Assembly: GCA_009739215.1 (NCBI GenBank)
Contig: VSJF01000013.1
Coordinates: 434,001 to 498,000 of the forward strand
Origin: Floccularia luteovirens
Lineage: Eukaryota > Basidiomycota > Agaricomycetes > Agaricales > Squamanitaceae
DNA: 64,000 nucleotides
Reading direction: 5' to 3'
A program made the translations under genes and the position numbers. The notes under the pieces are model-generated. The model searched no databases and had not been told where the DNA came from. It worked only from the letters and a program-made list of their open reading frames with translations. This document shows positions 1 through 12,690 of the stretch, in pieces (within the stretch, counting starts at the first letter, position 1; each line of letters opens with the position of its first letter).

Positions 1-699
1 TTCCCTGATGCAAAAGGTCAAGGAAAGCAACTGTGGTATAGTAAATTGCAGTAGTGTTGGTTGCAAATGACTCGGCAAAGTCTTCGGGAGACCCTGTATC
101 CCATAAAGCCCTTTGGAATTCCTTGATGGATGCAACCTTTTGATCAGGTTTAGGCGAGGAGGGAGGAGAAGGAGAAGGAGGGTTAACATCTTCTGACGAC
201 TCAGGGGTTGGGAATGGATGCCTGTAAAGATTTTTTGCGATTCCCGCATTGTTGACGAGAAGATCAATGTAGCCGTGTCCAGCTTTCACTTTCTCGACAG
301 CCTTGAGTAAACTATCGCGGCTCGTGATGTCACCTTCCAAGGGAATAATCTTGCCAAATTTCTATAGAAGTAGTCCACCAATACTTCGATCAGAACAACG
401 AATGGGAAGAAAAAGCAAATAAATGTAATTGAGATCGGAATGATTTCGGAGATGGAGTTGTCAGATTAAAGATGGTATTACTTACACTATTTTCCCGGGC
501 TGCTTTTTCAAGTACTTCAGCTCGGCGGCCCATAATGTATACAGTTGCTCCCTGGTGCTCAAGGGCGGTGGCCATCATGAGACCAATGCCTACATATCGT
601 TACCAGTCGGTTCCGTAAGGAATTTGGATGTAATGACTCACCAGTTCCTCCTCCTGTGATGACTGCCACCAATTTCTCGACATTGAAAAGTCTGTTCAT
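1..699 (-). CDS. Short-chain dehydrogenase/reductase, 3' part cut by window edge
   Basis: Predicted NAD(P)-dependent oxidoreductase with a Rossmann fold; substrate unknown. I start at the ATG at 699. Exon 1 (699-642) joins exon 2 (589-486) so that the cofactor loop reads TGGGTGIG across the junction. Exon 2 continues with a typical beta-alpha unit (IMGRRAEVLEKAARE). Exon 3 starts near 360 and carries the family motif DLLVNNAGIA. It then has an unusual Ser/Pro-rich stretch (about 30 residues, SPSPSPPSSPKP core) before the expected helix. The catalytic YxxxK motif would lie left of base 1 and cannot be seen. Introns are short GT-AG. Family assignment is secure, function is not. Confidence 0.85.
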
Positions 700-3600
700 C
701 TCTAGGTAGTGTTACGCTGTAGAATCAAGTGTATGATGTGTTTGACTGTAAGGCATAGTTAAGAACAATTAGACCGGGTTTATGAAGGTGAGACATACGT
801 TGATAACGGCGTTAAGAAACGTTCTACAGTACGAACTGTGGAAAGTGATGTTCCTGGGGGTGTTTATGACAATGAACATTGATTCTCCAGTGCTCTTTAT
901 AGGTTGCAGGAAGGTAAGAATGACCACCTGTGAATACTAAACCCTTCAGGATTGATCGTTTGTTCCGCCGGCGATTGGGGAATGGTACGTTTGAAAATAT
1001 GGAACTCGGCTCAAACGGCCCTTTCAATGAACAACCACTTACCTCCTCGTTTGTTTCTCCCTTCCTGATCCTCTTATCTACCAGCTTCGCAGTGCTCAAC
1101 GCTGGTACTCAATCCGTTATAATGAGCTTGTAACTCTGAAGAAGAAAATTTGCCACCGTTGTCTACCTTCCGTCGCCCCTAAGAAGAGGCACATGGCACA
1201 GCTGAAAGAGGAATGCAGCGCGGTGTCAGAGGTCATTCCAGGCAAAACCTATCTAGTATCTACGGTTATAATTACTAGATTGGACCTTCTCCAGCCATCT
1301 CCAGTTATCACCCAAATTTTTTCCTTTTCATTATGGCTATAGTGACTCGTCGCCACCCGGAGGATTCCATTTACAAGAAGTTCATGACCAACGCGGTTGC
1401 ATCCAGTCCGATGTGATCTCATTTATCGTCAGGACAATTGACAAATGATATGTATCAATTGTATGGGACATAAAACTCATACGAACACCACTCCGCATTT
1501 CACTCAAACAAACTTCCCACTGTCTTTGAAAATCCCTTTTTTCCGTGTTGAACAATGTGATAACAGCTTTTCCTTGGGGCGAAGACAAATTTTGCAATAT
1601 CAAAGTCATACATGTTCAGTACAAAGCGCCTTTCGCGTATCCCCGAACACTGCGAAGAATTCCGGGAGATTTCTTTTTGCGGCTTTTCGACATTGTAAAC
1701 CATACAGAATAACTAATCACATTGGAGATCCAGCTGATGTGTTTCGAAATTGAGGGTGGTCGGTTCCTTAGCCGTTGAATTTCCATTAAGAATAGCGACA
1801 TGGTATCTTTATGTTTTTGAAGAACTTCACAGAACAATTTTTTTTGTTCTTGTGAACGCAGTAAGATGGAAATATTACGAAGCTCATGTATCCGAGACCC
1901 CTCGGGTCAATCAGCCTTCCGCTGCTCTTCCCTCGCTCGTTTTGTCCAAGGGCATAACATTTTGAACAGGTTCTTGATCGTACACTCCGATCGCACGGTG
2001 AATAAGGAGTATCCCGGCCGGTGGAAGCAAGATTTGCACACACAGTAATATTGTAAGTGAATGAAGAATGTTGTTATACATATGTTAATATATGTAAGCG
2101 TGCGATAATATTTCTTCTGATACACCTCCTTCGTGTAGTCATTGACATAATTATCGTTATATTACAATCGGTGCTATCCCTCAGATTAAAGGGGATCAAT
2201 GTGCAAAGGGAGATGGGATGGTAACCGGATATTCCCTATCATCCGGCTTTCCACTGAACCGCAACGGTTTCTTGCCCTTGATTCTAGAGACAGTTTTTCT
2301 ATTTCCAAACCCTACTTACCTCCAAAATGAGATCCAAAAGGTGTGGCGTTCTTACTTGTTGTGCACAATATTACGGCGCAACACTCCCATTAGGTATATT
2401 TAATCTCACAAAACACCCTCTGGGACAAGTTGGGGTTGAATTGTCCTCATGCTCACCAGAGTTCCGAGCGCTATATATAGTCCCCTTGCTCCTGACCACA
2501 GTCCAATTGTTCACATCAGAAAACACTGGTGGTTTGACACATTGTATTTGGGTAATATACTGGTATTACAAACTTCTGGGAATAAACAACAAGAACGTAT
2601 GCGTCATCATCCGGGATACCTGCGACAGATTGAGTAGTCTATTCAAGTACCAAGTTTCAACTGAATATACCTGCCTTGCCATCTGTTATTAAGAGTAAAT
2701 GTTATCCAGAACTGTGTCTTATCATGCCGTAAAATGCGGACACGGTAATGATATGTACTACTTAGTCCCATTTATTCTTGTATAAGCCGGACACTCTCGC
2801 TATTATTAACGCTCTCTCAGGTATAATTAGTGATCGCGGGTTCTGTCTCACCAAGCTATACAAAGACTACGCATGAGACCAACAACAAATTTTCCATCCA
2901 GATCGGGGACGTGAGCATGACATGAAACGATCTACGAAACATGTGTGCGATGGAAACGAGCCATGACCTCAAGTAATGACAACGATAATCACCCCATATT
3001 TACGGTACTACTTTGGGAATAGTCGTTGGGCGGTAAGATCATCCAATACTATGCCCTCGTAGAAGGTTATCACCAGTGATGTTCATCAACCAAATGATAC
3101 ATCAGTCAAACGAGTTGATTGGGCGTAGTTGAACTTCGAACTGATTTTGATGGGTATGTGGACCACTGTATTTCCCCCTCAACTTGGCAGGGTGTTCCTA
3201 CTTTGGTGGCACACGAGACTTAACAGCTTGTGGTTTTTAGGACATTCATAGCGACCAACAGATCCATGCCACGACACAACGAATAGCCCTATGTGGCTAA
3301 GCAGAGCATCAATGGAATAGACGATTTGTAGCTAGTGGCGCTCACCATTGCTTAGGGATTGATCACATGGCACTTTTATCTTCCCCCGAGCGTGATGGAA
3401 TTAGAAGGGGGATTGGTCCACCCAACGTTAAGACTGTTCGTTTCAAGCTATATCCCAGAAATGATTAAAACCGTCATCCTTGATACAAGGTACTATGTTA
3501 TATTGATTAGGTTGCTCGCTTGGAAACATAAAAATCCGTGTCTGTAAAATCGTTCATCGGAGAAGTTTCTGTGTCGGAATCGCACTATCCTGCTATTACA

Positions 3601-4423
3601 AACATGGCCAAGTGGTCGTAGCTCCTCGCCCGTTAATAGCCAAAGGCAGCTAAGTGCTGCTATATATTAATTAACCTTTAATATCTCCATCTGGGATTAT
3701 TTCCCCGCTGATATAGGATTTCCCCACTGGTGGAGATTATTCTGATAAGACCTGATCTGATTGGCCGTAACATTTGATGTAAAACCAAGAGTGGTATTAA
3801 GCTGCCTCGCCAACATTTGGTGAGTAGTAATATACCTTGTGGGGATGGAATTTTGCATCGTACTTCGTGTTCTGCGGGCCGTGGTCCCATACTAGGGACT
3901 TGTGCAGTTAGGTTACCTGGCCTTAAACATCTGCCGTGTTTACGTATATCAGGCAAGGGTGTCCCGTAAGGTTCAGAAACTTCCTTTGCCAGAGCCCGAT
4001 AAATGTTTGTACTGACGGGTGTATTGGGCGGGTGTTTTAAGTTATTTTCATCTAAAGATATATTAACACCAGCTTTATCTGGCTTCATCCGGTATGTTGC
4101 AAACCAAGTTTATATTTTTAGGGCAGCGCTCAGCAAACTTAGCACATACCTTGTGATATGTATGCGTCCTATAACTTACGTACCACTCCCTGAATTAGCG
4201 GAGCATATCGCCAGGGGCAGCCGAACCAAGAATAAGGTTCCGTGCAGAGCTACTCCGTACCATTCGTGAATATCGGGAACCATTTGCACGCGAAAGGTGC
4301 GTTTTTGGAAGGACCGTGAGCTGAACATGACCATTAGGTAGTCCCGATGGCATCGCATCGCGATATTGTTATTGAGTTTATAAATACAAAAGTAGATTTA
4401 GCTGGGTATTAACAAATGTAATA
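700..4423. other. 3.7 kb region without a recognisable gene
   Basis: I see only short frames here, none with a recognisable domain or a convincing exon chain. The longest is a 136-codon minus-strand frame at 3678-4088 with no family signature. A short minus-strand frame at 824-1099 contains a good GTAAGT donor, but I could not link it to other exons. Base composition is unremarkable and I found no repeat shared with the transposon block. It may hold regulatory DNA, a non-coding transcript or decayed sequence. Confidence 0.5.
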
Positions 4424-6154
4424 TCAAGTAGAAGGTGCTGAGTGTACATATGTAGCTTCCAGCCTCGACTTTACGTATTCTCCAGCAGTGACGACTTCAT
4501 ATTTAGCAGGTGCACTCGGAGTGACGCATGTTGGAATTGGCTGTGTAATTGATAGCATTTCTAAACCACATGGCATGGATGGTATCATAAACAGTCTTAC
4601 CTCGAGTAGCACGTCATAATCAGTCCCGAAAAACAGTGGGATTGAGTACCGCTCAGCACCAGATCGATTAATCACCCGGTGCATCGTAGATTTGAAAACA
4701 TCATCTATAATGAATAGCATATTAGATAGAGCGCATATATAAAACAAACTCTTGTACTTGTCCAACGTGCGAATTGATCCCCTAGGCTGTTAGCAACCAA
4801 TGAATTTTGTACGAGGATTCACGGAGAAACGAATTGACTGACTTTACTACTACTGTCCCTGGTATCGGTACGGCATCGACCCAAGTTCCCGAGGCGTTCT
4901 GCACCTGCAACCCACCTGATGGATCTTGCCAAAGAATGGTGAAGCACTGATTGAAGTATTAGGGCTACGTCCAGAGCTATTCTAGAGACTATAGTACCTC
5001 GTAGCTTAAAGTGTGGGCAAAATTAGACAAGGTAATCTGGAGGACCAGTTTAGATACATACTCGGTATGGGCACCAATTCCAATCTGCTTCTCGTTAGTT
5101 GGAGCCTGAGGCGGGTAATGTAACAAGCGCATAATAGCAGCCGGCTTAGTTGTCTAGTATGCGGGACGTATTTCCTGCTCAGCTAAAGTCAATCTCGGAT
5201 AGGAGAACGGCAGAACCTTATCATCAAAATAGTTTTCTGGCAGGTCAAGTGCCAAAGCAAATAGAGGGAACAAGAGTTGACCTAAAGTGAATGCGTGATG
5301 GCTAGAGAAGCGGGCCAATAAGTTAATTGTTAATGCCAGTAACAAGAGCTTACTAGTACGCCAAAACCGACTCCTTAAAACCAGGTAGTTCTTCTGGCCA
5401 AACATTATTTCCAGACATCGGGCCATCACCTGGCGTGTATTTCTCTTGTAATGTGCTCTGGAGCTCCCATCCAAAGTCGAATCCTTCGTGAAGATCACCT
5501 TGACCTTCTGGGTTGGTGTTTTCACCCAACAATGGTGTGTATCCTTTGAAATTTGGGGTCTTGTGTATATCAAGCTGTTTGCATATGAAATTTGTAATTA
5601 GCATAAGAACAACTTCAGAGGAAAAAGAATGGTGTTCCTTCATTTTAATCGACTCTGGCAATGCAAAGAATGCTTTTGCTGCTTTTATCGCATCCCGAAT
5701 AAGATCTTCCGGTATGCCATGATTCTGGAACTGGATATGACGTAATTACTTTAGCAAGTGGAGCAAAATGGATTATTCTTCATTCAAAGCTCACGGTAGA
5801 AAAATCCAACCTGGAGCAAAACACGACAATAGGGGGTTAAAAACATAAAGCAGCATGATGATTCGCGTACATTAATACAAGCATCTCGAATCCGGTCAGC
5901 TAGTTCGCGTCGCTCGTTACTATTTGCATGGGTGATGCCAGAAATATCACTGTAAGCAATACGTTAGTTTACATTCGAGCCCTCCCTTTAATGACATAAA
6001 AAGTAGAATAATAGTGCTGTACGGTTTAGCTATGGTCACCAATATATGAAACTGACATCACGGGGATTGATTCAAATGTACTTTCTGTGCGTTGACTAGC
6101 CATAAGAAAACCTGGACGAGGTGGAGGGAATTCTAGATGATGTTGGGGAGTCAT
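4424..6154 (-). CDS. 2OG-Fe(II) dioxygenase, isopenicillin N synthase-like
   Basis: Predicted non-haem iron oxygenase using 2-oxoglutarate and O2; the fungal family acts in secondary metabolism or small-molecule oxidation, and the substrate here is unknown. I join twelve exons: 6154-6057, 5949-5871, 5810-5795, 5730-5614, 5574-5354, 5301-5217, 5153-5062, 5004-4998, 4946-4843, 4786-4758, 4704-4601, 4540-4424. They give an N-terminal DIOX_N region ([39 protein letters not shown]) and the C-terminal double-stranded beta helix. The iron ligands read HTDYE and MHRVINRSG, and the 2OG-binding Arg sits in ERYSIP. Exon 8 is only 7 nt and supplies part of the iron-binding Asp codon. About 355 residues, normal for the family. 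Exon 3 (16 nt) is one base too long for frame, so there is a real break or a consensus error. The exact donor of exon 4 is uncertain by 3 nt. Confidence 0.88.
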
Positions 6155-6411
6155 GACAATGGTGGTTGACCTATGAATCGGATGAACAAGAGTTGTCTTT
6201 AATCATGATCTGAGTAGCTTTGCACAATGAACTCAATTGGCGGAGTCTAATTTTGAACCTCAGAGTATTCACCGATCATTACATCGTCCAACTCTTCAAG
6301 ACAACCGGCTCCGAACATGGATGGGAAAAAAATCGTGGCACTGCTCCATCTAATGATTTAAATAAATGACTCAACAATTGTACATCAAATTGATATTCCA
6401 CCTTGCGAAAC

Positions 6412-8008
6412 ATGAACACAGAGTTTCCATTCCGTATTGCAATCTCAGATGAAAGAATTAACGCGTTGAAGCAAAGGCTTGAACTAACGATTTTTCCGGA
6501 CGAGCTCGAGGGTGCAGAACACGAATACGGCGCGTCTCTTGTGGATATACATCGTCTTATTGCGAGGTGCAAAGATGGTTATGATTGGAGGAAGCATGAG
6601 GCTGCATTGAACAACGAGCTACCACAATTTACACGCGACATCAATGTTGAAGGTTTCGGGACATTAAATATCCACTACGTACATAAGAGGAAGCGGGGTT
6701 TCCAACGCTATACCCCTCCTGTTTATTCATGGATGTAAGGACAACTCGAGCTTTCATGTTTGTATAGTATTGACAAATTATTTTATCACAGGGCCAGGGA
6801 GCTTCATCGAGGTTCGCAAGATATTGCCTTTACTCGTTCAAGCATCGCCCAACCATCCTAGTTTTCATGTTGTTGCATTAAGTCTTCCTGGATATGGATT
6901 CTCGGAAGCACCCACTAAAAAGGGTTTCGCAACGAAACAATACGCAGAAGTAGGTCATTCATTAATCTAAATCACTCCGTGGTCCAACTCGATTATTAAT
7001 AACAGGTTGGTAATAAATTGATGCTTCATCTGGGATATAATGAATATGGTGAGTAGAAACTTTCGTATGCTGATAAATGCATGACCGGAGAGTTGTTCCT
7101 AGTTACTCAGGGTGGTGATTGGGGTGCTACTGTGAGACCACTTGTAAGTATACTAGCACAAAGCTGATTTTCCTCTAAGATAACACGCAGGATTGCGATA
7201 CTCTATGGGGGTGTCCACAGTAAAGCATGGCATACCAATTTTCCAGTGCAAGTCTTATCTATATGTCAAATATCCTTCATAATGAATGATATATCCATTA
7301 TAGAGCACGACCTCCCACTGCAGTGACCAGACCACTGTTATATGCATCAGATTTACTTTTTGGCTACTCTCCTGCAGAGAAAGCTGGTCTCAAGCGTACT
7401 GATTGGTTCATGACACAAGGCAGGGGTTATGACCAAGAACAGTCTACACAACCCCAGACATTGGGTTATGGGTTAACAGACTCCCCCGTTGGTCTCCTTG
7501 CATGGATTTACGAGAAGCTCATCAACTGGACGGATGGATATCCTTGGGAAGATGATGAAGGTGACCACTTAATCTTCTAGACTATCACCAACTAACTGAG
7601 AATTTTGGTCTTCCAAAAGTTTTGACATGGGTCTCCCTTTATTGGTTCTCTCGAGCAGGTCCTGCAGCTTCGTTGCGTATATATTATGAAATTCAAAATC
7701 ACGAACCAAACACGTTTTTCGAGCCCATTCCAACTATTGTTCCAACTGGTCATTCCTATTTTCCGAAAGAGATTATCTGCCTGCCAAAAAGGTATGTTAT
7801 TTCCATCTTCTTCACATTTCATTTAGTGAATTAGACTATGTATAGGTGGCTTAAAACGCCTAACCTTATTTTTGAAGCTGATCACAGAAGCGGCGGACAT
7901 TTTGCGGCTCATGAGAGACCAGAGGATTTGGTAGGTGATTTGAGGAAAATGTTTGGGAAGGGTGGACCAGCCTTCGGGGTTGTTTCGGGAATGAATGGAT
8001 ATGAATGA
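6412..8008 (+). CDS. Epoxide hydrolase (EH1), EHN + alpha/beta-hydrolase, one apparent frameshift
   Basis: Microsomal-type epoxide hydrolase family: opens epoxides to diols through an Asp-ester intermediate. The EHN domain comes first (residues 1-110, from MNTEFPFRIAIS), then the alpha/beta fold with oxyanion HGWPGSF, nucleophile Asp in TQGGDWG, lid region with [13 protein letters not shown], and catalytic His in SGGHFAAHE. Exons: 6412-6734, 6792-6949, 7006-7048, 7103-7131, 7180-7247, 7304-7560, 7620-7791, 7846-8008. The intron at 7248 uses a GC donor (GCAAGT). Total exon length is 1213 nt, one base over a multiple of three. The break lies near 6690 (AAGAGGAAGCGGGG), before the oxyanion loop. 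About 403 residues if that base is dropped. It is a pseudogene if the base is real. EH2, EH3 and EH4 are paralogues. Confidence 0.88.
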
Positions 8009-8308
8009 ATTATTCACAAAATAGCTCCAAAGGAGACAGACCATGTATTTTATGTGCTAGCTGCTATTTCCGTGAGGAGATTCGTATAGCGAGAATAGGA
8101 ATTACCGAAACTTCTCAATGTCAAACGGAAATGAATCCGATTTTCCTCGAACAATGACATGAAAGTCCATGACAAAACTGAAATATAACCCCATGCCAAA
8201 ATGATTAATGTACACTTTTTTTTTCTCAACACTTAGAGTCCGTGACAACTACTGTGCCAAATTTTTGAATGTTTCTTTCCCATTTGGACTTTTTCACTGC
8301 TCCAATGA

Positions 8309-11300
8309 TCAATTGCTCGCGAGGGCCCTGGCAAAATGGAAGAAATCGACATTAGAAGCGTTTATGCCATACTTGTAAATCTGTATTAAGTAACTGATCA
8401 GGACCCCGGCCACATTTGCGAGGAGATAGATGATGTTGATGACTTACGAAACGTGAAGCAACATAGCTAGAGAACAAAGCGCGCTGATAAGGTTCGGGCA
8501 ACCTCTTCAAAACAACGTCCAGTCCAATTTTTTTCACAAGCGTCTGTGGAATCGCACGATTCATCACTCCCATTCTACTTGGCACATCTTCAAACAGGTC
8601 AGAACTTTCAAGCTCTGCCTGCAAGTTATTCAATGTTGATGAGAGCTCGTCAGAGATGGTTGTCCTTGGTTTAGCGCCTTGGAGACGGGAGTGTTCTCGC
8701 CAGATGCACTGGAATTCTGCAGCCGCATTTTCCTTTATTTTGGCTTGTACGTCTTTGACGTAGCTCTTATAGAACTCCGAAGGTTTTCCATCGTTGAAGA
8801 TCATAAGGTCCATGTATTCCTGCGTCGATAGGGCAAGACCCGCGAGTACTTCTAAGGATGAACTAGTGACTCCACCTACCAGTTTCCCGTCATCAGTAAA
8901 TAATGAATAGATGTATGATACATTTTACACTGACCCTTGTTGGTACTAGAGTCTTTAAACAATATGACCTTGCGTTTCTCAAGGTGTAGACGTGCTTGTT
9001 GTGTCAAGAACAGATTTGCACCCTCAACGATGTACTTGAAGTGCGGCTTTCCTTCTGAATCTACAAGAGCAACCATGTTGGAAATATTGACAGCTCCCGG
9101 CCTTTACAGACACCATGCTTAGTTGACGCCGTTTATCAACAACAAATCCGTAAAACATACCTGCCTCCACAAGGTACAAACAGATCCGCCTTGAAACGAA
9201 GGTGAGCTGCATTCCTGAAATCTGTTCCATCAAGCACCACTTCTCCCGCTATTACACAAACAATCAATAAGTAAACGGAATCAGATAAAAAGAACCTCAA
9301 ACACGAACAAGGCAGTTTTACGTCATGTTCCTCGATCTTGACCAAGTATCCATCCTTGCTCAACTTGGATACATCAAAGTTGGCTACCGGTACACGGAGC
9401 TTAGCAAGACGAATGAGTTCGGCACGGTCAATTCCAGCTGGGTCTGCAAGAACACCGCTTCCATCGATGATAGCAACGGTCTTATCAGATGACAGGAGAA
9501 TCTCATCTACGAATGCTGTTAGGAACACAATCGCAACTTATCTGGTACTACGTACTTGAGCCAAGGTCACCATCTATTGAATAATCAGCGTCTGTCTCTC
9601 GAAAGAAACAAGAAAAATAATGTACCTGGACCACCAGTTTGTACTTTTGTGATGTCCTTCTCCCGAAGACCAAGTTGTTTATAAAGACCAATAACGTATT
9701 CGCGGATTGATAGAGATGTCATTCCATATGTATCATGGGGGATACCGCCGAGAGTTTCTGCACTCTTGCCAGTGGTGAAGGACTTCCACCAAGTGTCAGC
9801 TCCGCGTGAGCGTGCATGCACTAACGAGATTTTGTAAGGTCAAAAAGTTAACAGATAGAGGACATAGGAATAGCATACAAGCAGCCCAGTCCATCATTTC
9901 CGCAGTACCCTCTATAATATGTGTCAACTTTTGTTTGTTGCTTGATAGACAACTAGACTCACCATCTGGACCAAAGAATAACAGCTCTGGTTTCCCGTAC
10001 AAGTCAACGAGAGGACCTTTAATACCTGGGGTCCGACCAGGGATCAGAAGGTCAATAATAGCCTGTCCTCAAGAAATTTAGCTCCGTTTCTGACAATTTT
10101 AGGACACCATACATCAACATATTTCTCAAAGGAAAGCTTGGGATTTGCGCCGATTCTGTAACATATACTTGAGAAAAAGACCTCAACAAGGTAAGAAACT
10201 AGTACTCACGAAGGCAACACAGTACCCTTCGCACCTCCTTCGGGAATATCTTTATTTTTAAGTGACTGCGTTGAGGCCAGGCCATAGTTTTCGTCAAACC
10301 TTACAAAAAACAAAACACGTCACAAAACAGACAAAAAGAAACATGCATAAACTACATACAACATCCTCTGATTGATTGAATAGTTTCTGTAATAGGTATC
10401 ATGAGTATTGCGTGATTCGGCAAACAGTTGGCACTCACTCTTTGTTTGATGACGTAACAATCCTGATACCGCCTCGTGCAACATCGCGGAAACGAATGTG
10501 GAACCCTCTGAATTCATTCCCTGTCAACAACGTCAAGATTAAAAGAAAAGGGTTGAAGCAAGACAGGCGATCATACCAATGACAATGAACATGCCAAACG
10601 GCTTTCTTGGGTATTCCACTTCAGGCAAGAAATCGGGTGCCAGCCGGAAAGACAATGCTACTTTGGTTGGTTGGTAGAAATTGGTCTTGAGAACATGCCT
10701 GTTGAGCCTGGTCAGAACCTGAACCAATTTATGACAGCTGATTTGTACATACTTGTTGAAGATTAAAAAACTCTCTAGAACTTGCAGCTCATGTTTATTC
10801 GGAACAGAGCGACGAAGCTTGTCATATAACTCTTCGTCCGTGAGTGGTTGCACGGTCTGCAAGCGTTGATACGATAATGTTGGCCTGTCAAGATGTCAAA
10901 GTGCATACATACTCGATGACAATAGAGACTGACATTAATTGTGATGCTTCATCTGACGAAGGGTAATGTGTCATCGCGAAGTTCACATATAGAAGTCGGA
11001 TCTATCCTAGGATTTAGAATCACCCTGAAGAATGAAGACAAGTGCAATGTACCAATTCCGGGTATGCTTGAATAACATGTGCGATACTCTCTCGGGTAAA
11101 AGTCTCCTCACGCAAGCGACGTTTGATGTTATCCAGAACTTCTGCATGGGCAGAATCGTTCTCGTTCAACAGGTTCTTCAACTGCAAGTAAGCAGGACCT
11201 AGGCGGTTACAGAAATGTTGGGCGAAAATCCATCCACAATCTATGCATATTTTTAGTTGGTAAATCAATTCTTGTGAAGTTTCGATGACTGACAAGCGTA

Positions 11301-12690
11301 AGTGGCTTCTTGAACGGCATGACTTCCCATTGATTGTGCAAGGAAGAAAGGGTTGTCAGGTAGACAGAATAATAAGGAAGCCTCTTTCACTACTTGGAAA
11401 ATGGAATGTTCGATGGGAGGAGCACTTGTATATGGTAACGGGTTGAGGTATAGAGATATAATGGTAATTCCGTTCGAAAATTGTTCTGTGAGTGCAAAGT
11501 AAGATTCATTTTTGTAAAACATCAAAAGGTAATACATACCAACGTATTTTCGCGCGGAGTATAAGGAGTAAAAGTGGTATAGGTTGGAAAGAGCGCTGTA
11601 AAGTATAGTTGTCCATGAGCGTATTCATACAACTTATGTATAAAAAAAACTCCACCTAAAGAATTTTGAAGTTCCTCCCATTTTATACCCAATAACAATT
11701 CTACGTTCCCGCGAGCCCTCTACTTCGAAGACTTCAATTACGGGGCCATATCTCGATTCTACGTTCCACATAATCTGAGATGTACAATGTCAAAAAAGTT
11801 GAAATCACCAGAAGAACAGAAGTACCTTTTGATATATATCAAGTGTATTCTTCGTTGCTTTTTCATAGAAAGCCGAGTCCGATACAGATCTGATATCTGT
11901 CTTTCCCTCTGACGTTAATATAGAGGGGTTCTTGGGGAAGTTGCATTTTGTGACAAAGTAACAGCGCAGCTGTTGTGATGCAGTAGATGAAATGGAACCA
12001 GCTGAACGGAAAGTTTCTAGTCGGTATGCTTTTTTAGGTTCAGAATTGTCGAGGAACAATTCATCAATTCTACAATGAAATTCAGGATCAGTATTATGAG
12101 ATGATTCCCCGGACGGCACTCGGAACGTGATTCCGAGGGAACCAGAAAATAGACTTTGGCTGATACTTGCCTGGCTTCACATGTCGCTCCCTGGACCTTC
12201 AGTGCTAGTTAGACCGGGCGCGCTCGTGTGAATGAATGTAGCGCCGTTGCCCTTCTCATCGATCTTTTCTAGGTCGATGACAAGCGTGCTCGGGTCATGC
12301 TTAGTATACGCCATAATTTTTGCTGCGTATAATGCGATGATATGATCCGAGATGACTTCACGCGTTTCTTTCTGAAAATACGTGTCATCGATACCGAGGT
12401 TGGAGTAAAACCAGTTGACTTCGCTCGACACAAGCTCGCTGGGGATAAACCCCTAGGAAAAGAGTTAGTGGATGGTAGCGATCATGGAGTATAACAAATA
12501 CCTTGGAAGCGACTTCATTCTCGACGAGTGCACGCTGTTCCTCCTTGCCCTTGAATACAGGCGTGGTGTACCCGGGCAAGTTTTGTACACGATTAAGAGA
12601 AGAATCGCTGCTCGCCGCCGAGTTCAAATTTACAAGACGCTGTCCTAGTGCGGACATGGGTTGAGAGCTCATCGTCTGATCTGCCGACAT
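8309..12690 (-). CDS. GDH2: NAD-specific glutamate dehydrogenase
   Basis: Large fungal NAD-GDH (EC 1.4.1.2), converting glutamate to 2-oxoglutarate and ammonium in nitrogen catabolism; cytosolic or mitochondrial location is not decided by the sequence. Start is the ATG at 12690 (MSADQTMSSQPM). Many short introns separate exons that read collinearly with the yeast Gdh2 type: the long N-terminal regulatory region (SEVNWFYSNLGIDDTYF), then RKPFGMFIVIGNEFRGFHIR and DVARGGIRIV, then KGPLVDLYGKPELLFFGPD, then TYGMTSLSIREYV, then the nucleotide-binding core GGPDGDLGSNEILLS with VAIIDGSGVLADP, and the LFVPCGG and YIVEGANLFLTQQARL motifs. The last exon ends ALASN at the TGA at 8309. Roughly 1,040 residues, normal size. 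I saw no frame break. It converges on EH1 with only 300 bp between stop codons. Confidence 0.95.

Noticed and set aside
824..1099. Minus-strand frame with a GTAAGT donor after KGETNEE
   Set aside because: Looks exon-like at one end, but I found no start codon, acceptor partner or domain.
3678..4088. 136-codon minus-strand frame
   Set aside because: No family signature, no plausible splice partners, composition like the surrounding non-coding DNA.
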